Of a stretch of DNA of 64,000 bases, positions 41,673 through 51,662 are shown one piece after another. This DNA comes from Xanthostigma xanthostigma (lineage: Eukaryota; Arthropoda; Insecta; Raphidioptera; Raphidiidae). The stretch spans positions 27,229,501 through 27,293,500 of the forward strand of contig OY754465.1 of assembly GCA_963575645.1 (NCBI GenBank), written 5' to 3'. A program made the position numbers and the translations under genes. The notes below the pieces were generated by a model. The model worked only from the letters and a program-made list of their open reading frames with translations. It was not told the DNA's origin and ran no database searches. The stretch's first letter is position 1. Each line of letters opens with the position of its first letter.

Positions 41673-42574
41673 GGGGAGGGAGGGGGAATGGCGCTCACTG
41701 GGTAATGGCGCTCACCTCTGTAACTCTGTCAAAAAGAAACGTAGCGACACGTCACGTCGCGTGAAGCGCGAGGGGAGGGGGCCTCTAATAGACAGCGTTG
41801 CAAACGGATAGTCAGCTCGCGTCATGTGACCGTGAAGAGCGTTTCTTCGTTTGCGGCCGCACTGATCTAATTTTTAATTAGGTGTTTTTTGTCGGTAAGT
41901 CCAAAACTTTAATGCTTATTTAATTACTGATTTTACTTTTTTGCCAATAAACTATTCTATTTTGTGATATTGCAGTCAATTTTCAACAATCGTGTATGAT
42001 TTTTTTAAAATTTCAAATTAATTACAAAACGACCGGTTGGGGTTATACCGCTCATCTGAGCGCCATTACCCCTTAGTGACTTATTTTTTTATTGTTTTAG
42101 ATAGATATGCCAAGAAATCGTCAAAGAACCACCGCTAAAGCGGCTTGGACCGAAGAAGCCCGTTTTTCACTTAACGGCAAGAAACTGAAATTGCTGAACA
42201 AGTTAAGTTGCTGGGCTCGCTATATTATGGACTCAATGTTGCAGATTTGCATAAACTTGTTTATAAATTTGCTGAGCGCAACAATATCAAAAACAATTTT
42301 GATCAAAGCAGCAAAACAGCCAGATTGGATTTGGTACACTTCTTTATGAGACCCTGAGCGGCATTACCCAAAGTGAGGGCAATGCCGCTCAAACATGTTT
42401 TTTTAATAATGTTTTCCCACTACTAGTAGGTGAAAGATATATGCTTTTGTTGTTAAATTGTTGATTACTCGATAATTAAAGACTTTGTTACTCTTGTTAA
42501 TTTTGATTCATATTAAATAATTTAAAAAATACACCGTGTTTTCCTTAAGTGAACGCCATTCCCCCGTCCTACCC
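41673..42574 (+). mobile_element. Pogo-type deletion derivative
   Basis: TA (41671-41672) precedes GGGGAGGGAGGGGGAATGG, and the right end is the complement of GGGTAGGACGGGGGAATGG followed by TA (42575-42576). Motifs of the type GGTAATGGCGCTCA recur inside (41683-41716, 42050-42073, 42357-42390) in both orientations, consistent with transposase-binding sites. The element keeps a GC-rich 5' region, an apparent intron ending TTGTTTTAG (42100) and the first part of a pogo transposase. It lies one base beyond a GCAGCTAG Helitron-like end. Confidence 0.75.
42107..42349 (+). pseudogene. Pogo-type transposase, N-terminal fragment
   Basis: MPRNRQRTTAKAAWTEEA is the usual opening of pogo-like transposases with a psq/CENP-B-type DNA-binding domain. 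After a frame change the second frame reads LNVADLHKLVYKFAERNN, then FDQSSKTARLDLVHFFMRP, which fits the second helix-turn-helix of that N-terminal domain. It ends at TGA about 80 codons in; the DDE catalytic region is absent. At most it could have made a DNA-binding peptide, and the frameshift argues against even that. Confidence 0.65.
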
Positions 42575-43124
42575 TAATCAATATTCTGAACTCGAAAAAA
42601 TTATTTGCGGACTTTAAGAAAGTTAATAAAATCACTAAACATTTTAGGAATTTTTGTTAAATGTCCCCTCAATGAAGTTTCTCTTTAGATCTCAAAATGC
42701 ACACTATGATGTGGTCTGTACACAGATTATATAAAATATAAACGATCGATTTAAAGAGAGAAATAAAATAATATAGCTGAACTGTCAGAACTGTTTTCTA
42801 TGAGCGATTAAACTGTTGCAGTGGAGACAGAACAAATATTATCACATCGGTGACAATACAATATTTCAAACAATTACATCCGGTCGTGTTTATTTTGTGC
42901 CGATATTTAGTCACGTTCTTACTTTAATTCCATCTAGATCAACTCGCGGACTTCCACATTGTCTGCCAAGTTTTATTTCTGTTAAAGCTGCATTTACATC
43001 AAACGTAGATACCTGTTATGAGAAATCATTCTTATATGTTTATGATACGCTCATACCTGTGCAAGACATTGCCCGATTTTTGGGACTGATGGGGGGTTGA
43101 ACTGGAAGGCTTATTTTAATATTT
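42575..43124. other. No gene seen
   Basis: The 42816-43100 frame has no recognised domain. No repeats noticed. Confidence 0.35.
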
Positions 43125-43190
43125 AAAAAACCGGTCAAGTGCAAGTAGGATTCTCACACGGAGGGTTTCGTACAATCGTACAAGATACAA
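43125..43190 (+). repeat. RTE/SINE head
   Basis: AAACCGGTCAAGTGCAAGT, then GGATTCTCACACGGAGGGTT and TCGTACAAT: the start of an RTE-type short element widespread in moth and butterfly genomes (from memory). Its matching tail type is at 44873-45043. Confidence 0.55.
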
Positions 43191-43286
43191 CACCGAATTT
43201 TTTAAATACCTTTGTAAAAGAAACAAGAGAGGCGCTATAACAATATGTAACCAGTGGGAGTATGCAAGTAATTCAAGAATTAAAAT

Positions 43287-44133
43287 AGTTGGCAAAACCA
43301 AAAGTGCACATCCCGCAAGTTTTCCACTGTATGATAAAAAAATAACAATTAAAAAATATTTTTAATAAATTTAAAAAGATTTAAAAATTTAAAGAAATAA
43401 ATTGAAAAATTTTTTTTTTTAAGTTTGCAAAAATAAAAAAAATTAAGAACTATACATAATATAATATAATAATTAATATCAAGTGGAATAAAATAAAACA
43501 AAATAAAAAGAAAAAAAAGAAAAAAAATATCAATGGTTTCGTAAGGAATCGAACCCAGGACCTTGCCCTTGAAGATCCAACGGCATAACCATTGCGCCAC
43601 GGCGGCCTAATACGATAGTGGTGTTATCACGGTATACAAGTGTAGCACTTGTTTTATGGATTACACTATATTTACAAATTGTTTTTAAACTTTTAGCTGT
43701 CAAAAATAATAAAAAATAAAACTGTTTATAAAAATTAAACTACTGAACACATTTTAGTGAATTTAAATAGGGTTCTGGTCTGATAGTAAACAAAGTGAAT
43801 AAAATATAACCCAAGGCAATCCGACCAAAATTGCGATCTGTAGAGTCGTGACGTACATACGTACGTACGTACATACGTACGTACATACGTACAGACCAAC
43901 CGACAACTGCTGTTTGTGATTTTCAATTACAATTTTAATAGTATTTATGAACTCAAATTGATTTAAAAATGGTTCTATTGTATAGATTAGAATCTCCTCT
44001 TTTCAAAAAGCTTCAATTTGAATGGATTTCGTGTGAAATTAACTTAGATATAACTTCTTATATGAACGAAAGTCAGCTCTGACGCACAAAGCGATAATAA
44101 AGCACATACCGCTAGTTTAGCGGTATGTGCAAT
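43287..44133 (+). repeat. Repeat family T, full copy 1
   Basis: Order of parts: AGTTGGCAAAACC and GTGCACATCCCGC at the left; an AT-rich segment; a tRNA-like unit on the minus strand; AATAATAAAAAATAAAAC; GATCTGTAGAG; an ACGT/ACAT microsatellite (43854-43892); AATTACAATTTTA; and at the right a perfect 13-bp hairpin GCACATACCGCTA-GTT-TAGCGGTATGTGC (44102-44130). TGCACATCCCGC at the left is an inverted near-match of one hairpin arm. The combination (subterminal inverted repeat, microsatellite core, 3' hairpin) resembles Helentron/DINE-type elements, but the tRNA-like segment is unexpected there. Confidence 0.7.
43541..43613 (-). pseudogene. tRNA-like segment of family T
   Basis: On the minus strand: A-box GTGGCGCAATGGTTATGCC, B-box GGTCCTGGGTTCGATTCC, with spacing close to that of a tRNA. 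Acceptor-stem pairing is weak and no clean anticodon loop is seen, so it is a tRNA-derived pol III promoter remnant rather than a tRNA gene. An equivalent lies at 56951-57020. Confidence 0.65.
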
Positions 44134-44280
44134 TTTACATAATACACCCCGGCGTTATTATATTATAAACATTTTATTTACAAAAACTTGGAAAATAAAA
44201 TAATAAACCACTTTGAAAAATATACCATTATTTTTACAAAACTCCTGCAAAAAAAATTAACCGTTTTGAAAAGTATACCA

Positions 44281-44322
44281 TTATTAATAAATAAAATTCT
44301 AATCAGACGTTAATCAAAGATT
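44281..44322 (+). repeat. Penelope-like tail fragment
   Basis: AATAAATAAAATTCTAATC and AGACGTTAATCAAAGATTT: the distal tail, but with an internal join that drops the GTCTGAAAAATTGG part. Confidence 0.55.
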
Positions 44323-44392
44323 TGTATATAATTATTATACAAAAACAACATTATAGTATATATTTTTAGGCGTCTTCATATTTGCAAATCAA

Positions 44393-44872
44393 ACATCCTC
44401 CCAAAATTTGGTTTCATTCCGCTCATCCGTAGTGTTTGCATCTTGCATCTGTCAAAGTAATATGTTCTAATAATTAATTAGTTATTCAAATCGTTAACTC
44501 AGAAGGCGTTGCATTTCACAAAATATTAATGTCAAAAAACTGACTCTTATTTAAAATGACATCCGTTTTTAAACAAATGCAATCTTTTCATTTTAAGACA
44601 GAACATACGCAATCTTTAAATTCCCATATCACCGTGTGCAACAGACGAAGTCAACCGATCCGTGTACGCTAAGTATTAGACAAAATTGAATTCATACAGC
44701 TTGTTTTCTATATAAAGCTGTATAAAAAAATATTCCGGCAAATTCTGTTAAACAAAATCAATGTAAAGTTTTCTCCTCTTTCGTTTAAGCCAGGCCTCGA
44801 AGCGATCTGATTTAAATTGAGCGGATTATAAACAAAACACTTTTTTTTAGTTTGTCTCCCTTTGGGGGGTTT
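44393..44872 (-). repeat. Composite Helitron-derived repeat, copy 2
   Basis: Reverse complement, in order: Helitron 5' region (CGCTCAATTTAAATCAGAT, GAAAGAGGAGAAAACTTT), then AAAGATTGCGTATGTTC, GAAATGCAACGCCTT and TACGGATGAGCGGAATG, matching 398-990. This copy lacks some internal AT-rich blocks present in copy 1. Confidence 0.6.
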
Positions 44873-45043
44873 TTAATTATTTTTTGTTCTAGCGGCAATA
44901 GAAATACACATTTTGTGAAAATTTCAACTCTCTACCTATTACGGTCTTTGAGATACAGCCCACTGACAGACAGACAGACGGACGGCGGATGCTTAGTAAT
45001 AGGGTCCCATTGAGCACCTTTCGGTTACAGAACCCTAAAAAGT
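44873..45043 (+). repeat. RTE/SINE tail
   Basis: TTTCAACTCTCTACCTATT, GGTCTTTGAGATACAGCC, GACAGACAGACAGACGGAC and CACCTTTCGG through AACCCTAAAAA: the standard 3' part of RTE-related short elements. Confidence 0.65.
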
Positions 45044-46263
45044 AATATTTTTAAGATTTTATCTGGCACCACTCAGGATGTAGACCGTATGGTTATTCTA
45101 TGAATATATCGTGCACTCGTACAGTCAAAATTGGATTATGGCACGCGAATCGTCCAACATGGTGGAGTTCGATTATCTACGTTTTGATACAGTCCGGTGT
45201 CAGCATTCTTACCGAATGCGGAGAACCTTCTCTGAACATCAGACGGAAAAGAAACATATTTTCTTATGTTTTGAGCCTGCGCTGTTAACCTGATCACCCT
45301 ACACATAGTTGTGTGTTCCAGCCTCGTTTTTCTTCTCTGTATAGACGAAAAAGAAATGCAGCTCGTTCCTTATGTATCTGGTTGACTAATCTTCTGAATG
45401 AACTCCAGCTGGTGCTTCTTCAAACTATTTGAGTTGGTCGTAATTCTGTTTTCCCGTGGAAAATTCCTTAGCGCGCAATTAATATGTCACTTTCTATTCA
45501 TCTGCTAGATACAACAACGCCAAAGTTTTATTGCTAATTGTTTTTGGAACAGCTGCACCAAAATCTCGTTTGTACAGATGATGCGAAATCTCACGATCGA
45601 GTTGGTTTTGTGTTCGTAACCTAAAATGATATTTTTTTATAAACTCTTTCCAGAGTGCAGTATTTTTAGTAATTTGTAATTTTGCAGGCCCTGAGACGCG
45701 ACCCCGTTTTGTAAACTGACAAATAATAGAAACATATCCAATTAAATGTTCTATTTAAAATCACTAAAAAAAGTCACACTTCCAAATCCAAAATACCTAG
45801 TGTATTAGGTATTACAGCCATTGTGGCTTTATTATGCTACCTTAATTTTGTTTTTAAGAAAAAATAAAAAAAGTTACCCCTTAATACACCCCTTAAAATT
45901 TTCTTTCTTAGTTGTAATACTATTGGTAATCCAACATCTCCACCAAATTAAATACTCTCTTCACTAAGTAAATTCATATCCGCAAACTAGTGTTTCCATA
46001 AAATTTTAAGTTCGGTCCTTTTTTCCGATTTAAGTAGCACATTTTGATCTTCACTAATAGATTAAATTTCAATTCTGAAACAATTCTGGGATTTTTTTTT
46101 TGTATTTTTGGGCAATTATATTATTAAATGATCCGTTTAGGCCATTTTAAATATTTCCAAAAATGGTGCCAAATTGTTTATGGAGCAATAAAACGTCGAA
46201 AAGTTTTGGTCCAATCTTTAGGACCCGCTATCCAACCGACGCGACGACAATAGTCATATGTAG
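45044..46263. other. No gene confirmed
   Basis: Two overlapping plus frames at 45100-45293 are GC-richer than average, and minus-strand sequence 45300-45720 is relatively free of long A/T runs, but I recognised no domain in either. This could be an old transposon gene or single-copy DNA. Confidence 0.3.
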
Positions 46264-47282
46264 CCGAGTCAAGAACTGAGAGTTTTGAGAAAAATAGAAC
46301 CAAGTCTCCAAAAAATATGTGCAATAGCTTATTCGGTTCGGAAAAATATTCCAAAAAAGGCGTTGTTTTTTTATTTTTTTCGCCGCCAAAAATTGAATTT
46401 GTTATTGACAAAAAAATGAAAAGACAAAAAAAAGCCCCTCAGATTTTTGGCAAATACTTAAAAACTATAAGCGATAGCGGAAAATGAAAAAAAGATTCTT
46501 AAAAAGATTACGTTATAAAAGGTTTTAAAAATTGTTTATTTTGTTTATTATAATTTTTTAAAGTTAACAAAAAATGATAAGTTTGCCAATTTTTGTTAAC
46601 TATAAAAAATTATAACAAACAAAATAAACAATTTTTAAAAACTTTTACAACGTGGTCTTGTTAAGTATATGTATATAAAAAGTGTACCATGACGCAAAAA
46701 ATTTATAGGCCAATTATTTAAATATTTTTTGTTGTTTTCAATGGAGACGGTTTTTCTAAAAAAATTATAAAACTATAGCCTCACTTTTTTGAAAAGAAAT
46801 TTTAAACAAAATTTCAACGGAACTTTATTCCTTCAAGTGTTAAGATGACACCATAATTCATTCAAATTTTTAAATTGTTATTTAATACTATAAAAAAACT
46901 CTTTTATGTGTTGTACTCTATAAACAGTGGTTGGCGCTTGAGCCGAAACGGCCGCACGGAACCCTTTTTTCAACGTTAAATTTAAACTATAAATACTAGA
47001 GATAGGGTTTCGGGAGTGGGACTCTATTATTGGAAAACTTTTCCTCTTTAAGAATCTTTTTTTCAATTTCCGATATCACTTATAGTTTTGAGCAATTACC
47101 AAAAATCTGAGGGGCTTTTTTGTCTTTTCGTTTTTTGTTAATAACAAATGCAATTTTTGTCGGCAAAAAAAAAATAAAAAAAACGTCTTTTTCGGAATAT
47201 TTTTCCGAATCGAATAAGCTATTGCTCATAATATTATTTGGAGACTTGGTTCTATTTTTCTCAAGAATCACAATTCTTGACT
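46264..47282. repeat. Repeat family R, full foldback copy
   Basis: Arms 46264-46510 and 47030-47282 pair: AGTCAAGAA, GAGAAAAATAGAACCAAG, GCAATAGCTTATTCGG, CCCCTCAGATTTTTGG and TTCTTAAAAAGAT-like blocks with complements. A second palindrome sits inside the left half (46514-46650: AATTGTTTATTTTGTTTATT and complement). The right-central part (46797-47020) holds the sequence found in the partial copies at 25055 and 27110. No open frame of significance. Confidence 0.75.
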
Positions 47283-47649
47283 AGGCTAATGATAAGTACA
47301 CTAATAATATTTGCATAAAAAATACGAGAAAAACTATTTCTAATCCACAAACATTCACTGAAAAAGAGAAAACTCCAAAAATCAAAAATTATAACTTTTA
47401 CCAAAAACTATGACATGAAAGTTTTGTGAAAGTTAACATCACAAGTCTTCAACAAAAAATTCGCTCCCACGTCAGCGAATTATTCTGATGTATAGAAACC
47501 AATTCATAATCTCTGAGAACGCCGAAGTTTCTATCAGCGGTTTGCGATTTGTTGTGTGCAAACGCTTTTAAACAAATGCGCATGCGTCGTCGGTTGCTGA
47601 CGATTTGTGATCGTTGTGCAAAGGAAGCTAATACTAAACAAAATTATAA
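47283..47649. other. No gene seen
   Basis: AT-rich to moderately GC; no repeats or motifs recognised. Confidence 0.35.
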
Positions 47650-48090
47650 AGACCGCTGCACACGAGGCTAGATACGCTGCTAGATTCCTTACTATATTTG
47701 CCTAGTAGTTTTCTAGCGCTGCTGGTTTTCTTGATTGCTGTTAAGTGCTCGCTTCACACGAGATTATTTTTCAAGTTTGTTTTGTGGATAGATTTGATGC
47801 GCGCGCAGTGACAGTTCGAATATAAACACAGAGCAAAACGAGTCTGTTGTCTGGCTCTGAGCAGAATGACGCCATGTTGGTTTGTGGGCGTTTGTTCAAG
47901 TCGCCCACGTGACAAGATATTGCTTCCTGATTGGTTCTTGCTCATACCTGGCAGCAGATCTAGCCCCTGTTCTATTTTTAAAATATATCTCGTGAGCTAG
48001 CAGGCCAGCCAGCAGTGACGTCATTTCCAGCTTCTTACACAGCCTAGCAGCGTTTCTAGCAACGTTCTAGCCTCGTGTGCAGCGGTCTTA
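47650..48090. mobile_element. MITE with GACCGCTGCACACG ends
   Basis: The left end AAGACCGCTGCACACGAGGC and right end GCCTCGTGTGCAGCGGTCTT are exact inverted repeats of 20 bases or more, continuing with CTAGATACGCTGCTAG on the left and CTAGCAGCGTTTCTAG on the right. Motifs CTAG/CTAGC recur about ten times in subterminal positions. About 440 bp, no coding sequence. The target duplication could not be fixed, so the superfamily (hAT, Mutator or other) stays open. Confidence 0.8.
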
Positions 48091-49089
48091 AAACACCCAT
48101 GAACGATGCGGAATTCGAATTCAAGACAGCTTGAACCAAACATGAGCTCATTGACCATTATACCAAGCTATCATCGACTGCTGTTATACAATATTTATAT
48201 ACCTAGATTATATCCGCAATGGCGTGGTTGTAAACATCGCTTTAGTTTTTACAGGCGGCATGAAAACGTCAACAGTGCGACATAAAGTGGAAGGCAGGAA
48301 ACAGCGTCGACACAGCGAACTGTGTTGGCACCCCTGCTGCACACACTGTACACCGACGTACCAGTTCTACCACTACCACTACAGCCTTGCCGTCATGATG
48401 TCGTGCACGTGTTACTGTTAGATTGCTTTCGGACCGCTGGGACGAGCCGCACAATTTCTTTCATTTAGCGACTTGATGAAGATGGACTGCGCACATTAAT
48501 TGTGTTTGGTTGGCGGACCTCCCGCCTTCTTACATTAAAGCTGCCTTATAAAACTGGGAAACTAAGCCTTTAGTTAAGCCGACAAGCTTACCCCTTGATC
48601 TTATGAAATTTGTGAGAATAATTAAAGTACATATGTGCGCGTTTATAACATTTACACTACAGCTCAAACAGAATTTCCAAGATTTTCCATTATATTATTT
48701 CAAACAGCATGCAAATGTTGATAGATAATGGCAACTAATAAAATCTGTATCAGAAATTGCAGACAGTTTTAAGTAAAAGTTATTTGCGTTATGTCGATTT
48801 AATACAATACAATAAATTCCGATATTTTAAAAACATTTTTTGATAGCGATTCTATACATTTTGAACACTTCACATGATGTAAAAGGTTTTTTTGTACATC
48901 CTTAACAGAAAATAGCTCCATCTATCGCGTGTATTAATAGCAGTCGTAAAATGACTTATTTAACACTAATAAGTGCAGTAAACCAGACGTAGGCGATCTA
49001 ACCAAATTAACAGTAATTTTTATAAACCATCCACGCCTACCATTTATAAGTGTGTATGTGTAAAACAACACTAGTAATAGTAATTACTA
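48091..49089. other. GC-balanced patch, unrecognised
   Basis: Bases 48230-48560 are far less AT-rich than the surroundings, with CCACTACCACTACAGCC and GACCTCCCGCC. The frames at 48224-48421 and 48269-48454 show no domain. It may be a host exon, UTR or regulatory region. The remainder is AT-rich. Confidence 0.3.
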
Positions 49090-49695
49090 ATAGTGATGTG
49101 CCGGATATCCGTATACGTATCCGAGGATATCCGAGGGAGAAGAAAGATCTGTACCCGTATCCGTATCCGCGGATCTTGAAACCAAATATCTGTATCCGTT
49201 AGTTTTATGACGGATCTTTTACCTTATTAATTTTCAATTCATACATGAAATTTTATATATATATAGGTGATTAGGTAATAATGAAAAACTGTTAAATTCC
49301 ATTCAGATTATTTTTTATTTCTTAAAATCGTATTTGGCACCTTTATATTGCAAAAATGTATCGTAGTGAGTACCATACCAACAGTACATAACTCAAAGGT
49401 ACTAATAAAAAACTATCTTTATAATGAGATATTGCACATCGATCTTTGGAAAGAGACAATCTGTTATGAGAGTTAACTCTTAAAGAAGTCAATAACTTTT
49501 TCCCATAACAGTCTCTTTCCAAAGGTCGATGTGTAATATTTACCGCCGCGTACTCTAAGAAAGTTAAGATCCGTATCCGTATCCGCGGATCTTGAAACCA
49601 AATATCCGTATCCCTATCCGCGGATCTTAAAACCAAATATCCGTATTCAGATCCGTATCCGCGGATATGCATTTTTAACGATCCGGCACATCACA
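49090..49695. mobile_element. hAT-type MITE with 8-bp target duplication
   Basis: AATTACTA is duplicated on both sides (49082-49089 and 49696-49703). The ends are ATAGTGATGTGCCGGAT and the complement of TGTGATGTGCCGGATC, matching the hAT pattern TAGNGATGTGCC. Subterminal arrays of ATCCGTATCCGCGGAT and TTGAAACCAAATATC occur at both ends (49110-49200 and 49565-49672). In the centre, 49434-49532 is a hairpin (ACATCGATCTTTGGAAAG and complement, TAACTCTTAAAG nearby). No transposase; the two frames across it are shadows. Confidence 0.9.
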
Positions 49696-49703
49696 AATTA
49701 CTA

Positions 49704-50056
49704 ATTATAAACGACCTACTAGAAGTAAAGTTTGTTACACTATTGAACTATAAAAAATGTTTAATATTACGGAAAATGAGTTGAAAGCCAGCTATTTAAA
49801 ATATATATATATCTCAGACATAAACTCGCTGACACTCGGTTTTAAGTAATTATCATTTATCTGCCGATGATATTGCTCATTATATCGTTTTATATTTTTT
49901 TTTCTAAACTTTTTTGGAAAAATAAACAGAATAATAAAAGTACAATATTATGACTGCAAAACAATACGTTATATCCTTTAGTCAAATGCAGAAATCCAAC
50001 TAGCTTCAAAGATTTACGTACAATAAGTATGTTACCTTGCCTATTAAAGTACATTG
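49704..50056. other. No gene seen
   Basis: AT-rich, (TA)n near 49800; no repeats recognised. Confidence 0.4.
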
Positions 50057-50720
50057 AAAAAATTCCAGCCAATTGGGTGACGGGACCATTCCAACTTCAA
50101 AAGTGTTGACATATCATTATCGTAAAGAAAATAAAATTTCTGATATCGTGTGAGGAGACGCGGGTAATGGCTAGTATTCAATATGATATTTGCTATTCGT
50201 TGCCATGGTTGCCTAGATAATATGTTTCACGTCATGTAAAAATTAATCAAAGCATGCTGAACTAGTTTATTTCTGACAGATCCATAAAATAAAAGAGCGG
50301 CTTTTTTTATTTTCAAAATATTTCTGAAACTATAAAGTTTAGAAAAAAAAATTTTTAATGAAATTTTCTGAAAAAAATAAATAGAATAATAAATCGTTAT
50401 GAAAAGTATACCATTATTATATAAAAAACACCGTTATAGATGCATCTCTTCTGCTCATGCGCCGATTTTCCCCAAAATTAATAGGGCTCTTCATATTTGC
50501 ATACCAAACATCCTCCCTAAATTTGGTTTCAATCCGCTCATCCGTTTGACCTGTATCGTGTTCACAGACTAACAGACGCACAGAGTATTTTTCAAAAATA
50601 TGTTTTTGTATTCGGGGGACCTCAAAACGGAAAGATATTGTAAAATTTTTGAAAAGTGATTTTTGACCTAAACTAGTACCTACCATTGCCCCCACTTGTG
50701 GGTTGGAATGGTAAAATTGT
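50057..50720 (+). repeat. Repeat family G, long copy 2
   Basis: Co-linear with 40718-41390. The subterminal GGGACCATTCCAACT (50087) and the complement of ACCATTCCAACCC (50700) form an 11-base inverted repeat near the ends. The interior keeps GCTCATGCGCCGATTTTCC and CCTCCCTAAATTTGG. No open frame with motifs; the frame at 50417-50797 is chance. Confidence 0.7.
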
Positions 50721-51617
50721 AGCTCAACAAATTTTTGAATATATTCTATATGACTTACAAACCGGATTCTGCAAATATCATGGCACAACAACGACACTTC
50801 TCTCAGTAGTTAATAGACTCAAATACGCCATTGATAAGATCATGTGGGTATTCTAGTGTTACCTGATTTCACTAATTGACCATGATCGTTTATCGACTAA
50901 ATTACATGAAATCGGCTTTTCTAAAAATACAGTGTAAAATTTAAACAATGGCGAAACTGTATACTCGGACACTTTTATGTCTCGATGTGGTGTGGGGAAG
51001 CATAATGGATCAATTATTCTTAAATTTATGTTATCAATTTGCACACTGTTGTAGAACACCATTTATAACTCAAGAACGTCTGGACAGTTTTAAATGATCT
51101 CTGATTTGTTGGATTCGCTCCGAATACCAGAATAACTGTTAAAATATCGTAAAAATTCACGGAAAAAAATGTAAAGAAAATTATTTTTTAAATAAATTAG
51201 GTTCGGATAATAATAATTAATATATTAACTGTTGTTTAGATGTTACCATTTATTTTGGTAAAATTTTACTGAATTAACGGTTTCGATTTTGGCGTTTCGG
51301 GGGATTTTCTTATAAGGGGGTGGTGTCGATGCGATGGCTTTTTTTTATGCGTAGTGAAAACGGAAGGGCGTTTTGGGGCAGTGCCTTAAAACAACGATAA
51401 CGGAGTGGTTTTTGCGTTTTAAAATTCGACAAAATCGGAAGCGTTAATTCAGTGAACTGTTACCATAAATGCAGTTTTTTCCAATAACTCAAAATATATC
51501 TATCGCATCCGAATGAAACTAATAAACTATTAAACTTAATAAATATTTTGAATTAATTTTATAACCTTAATAAAATCTTAATAAAATCTTAAATCTTAAA
51601 GATAAAAGTTAACTCGA
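50721..51617. other. No gene seen
   Basis: The 51290-51440 part is G-rich (GGGGGATTTTC, AAGGGGGTGGTGTCGATGCG) without a recognised feature. It may belong to the Helitron copy that ends at 51662, but the 5' end of that copy was not found. Confidence 0.35.
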
Positions 51618-51662
51618 CATTCATTGACTGTTAGGCGATACGAAGTTCGCCGGGTCAGCTAG
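51618..51662 (+). repeat. Helitron 3' terminus
   Basis: CATTCATTGACTGTTAGGCG and CGAAGTTCGCCGGGTCAGC end in CTAG, followed by T. Over 45 bases this matches the 3' end of the Helitron at 11811 with two differences. It marks a second, non-autonomous or truncated copy on the plus strand. Confidence 0.7.

Noticed and set aside
43854-43892. Telomere-like or binding-site array (ACGT repeats)
   Set aside because: It is part of the family T core, present at the same position in the other copies with differing length, so it is an internal microsatellite.
49343-49672. Long minus-strand frame with repeated 'IRI..' pattern
   Set aside because: It is the translation of the CCGCGGAT arrays of a hAT MITE and recurs in the inverted copy at 61313.
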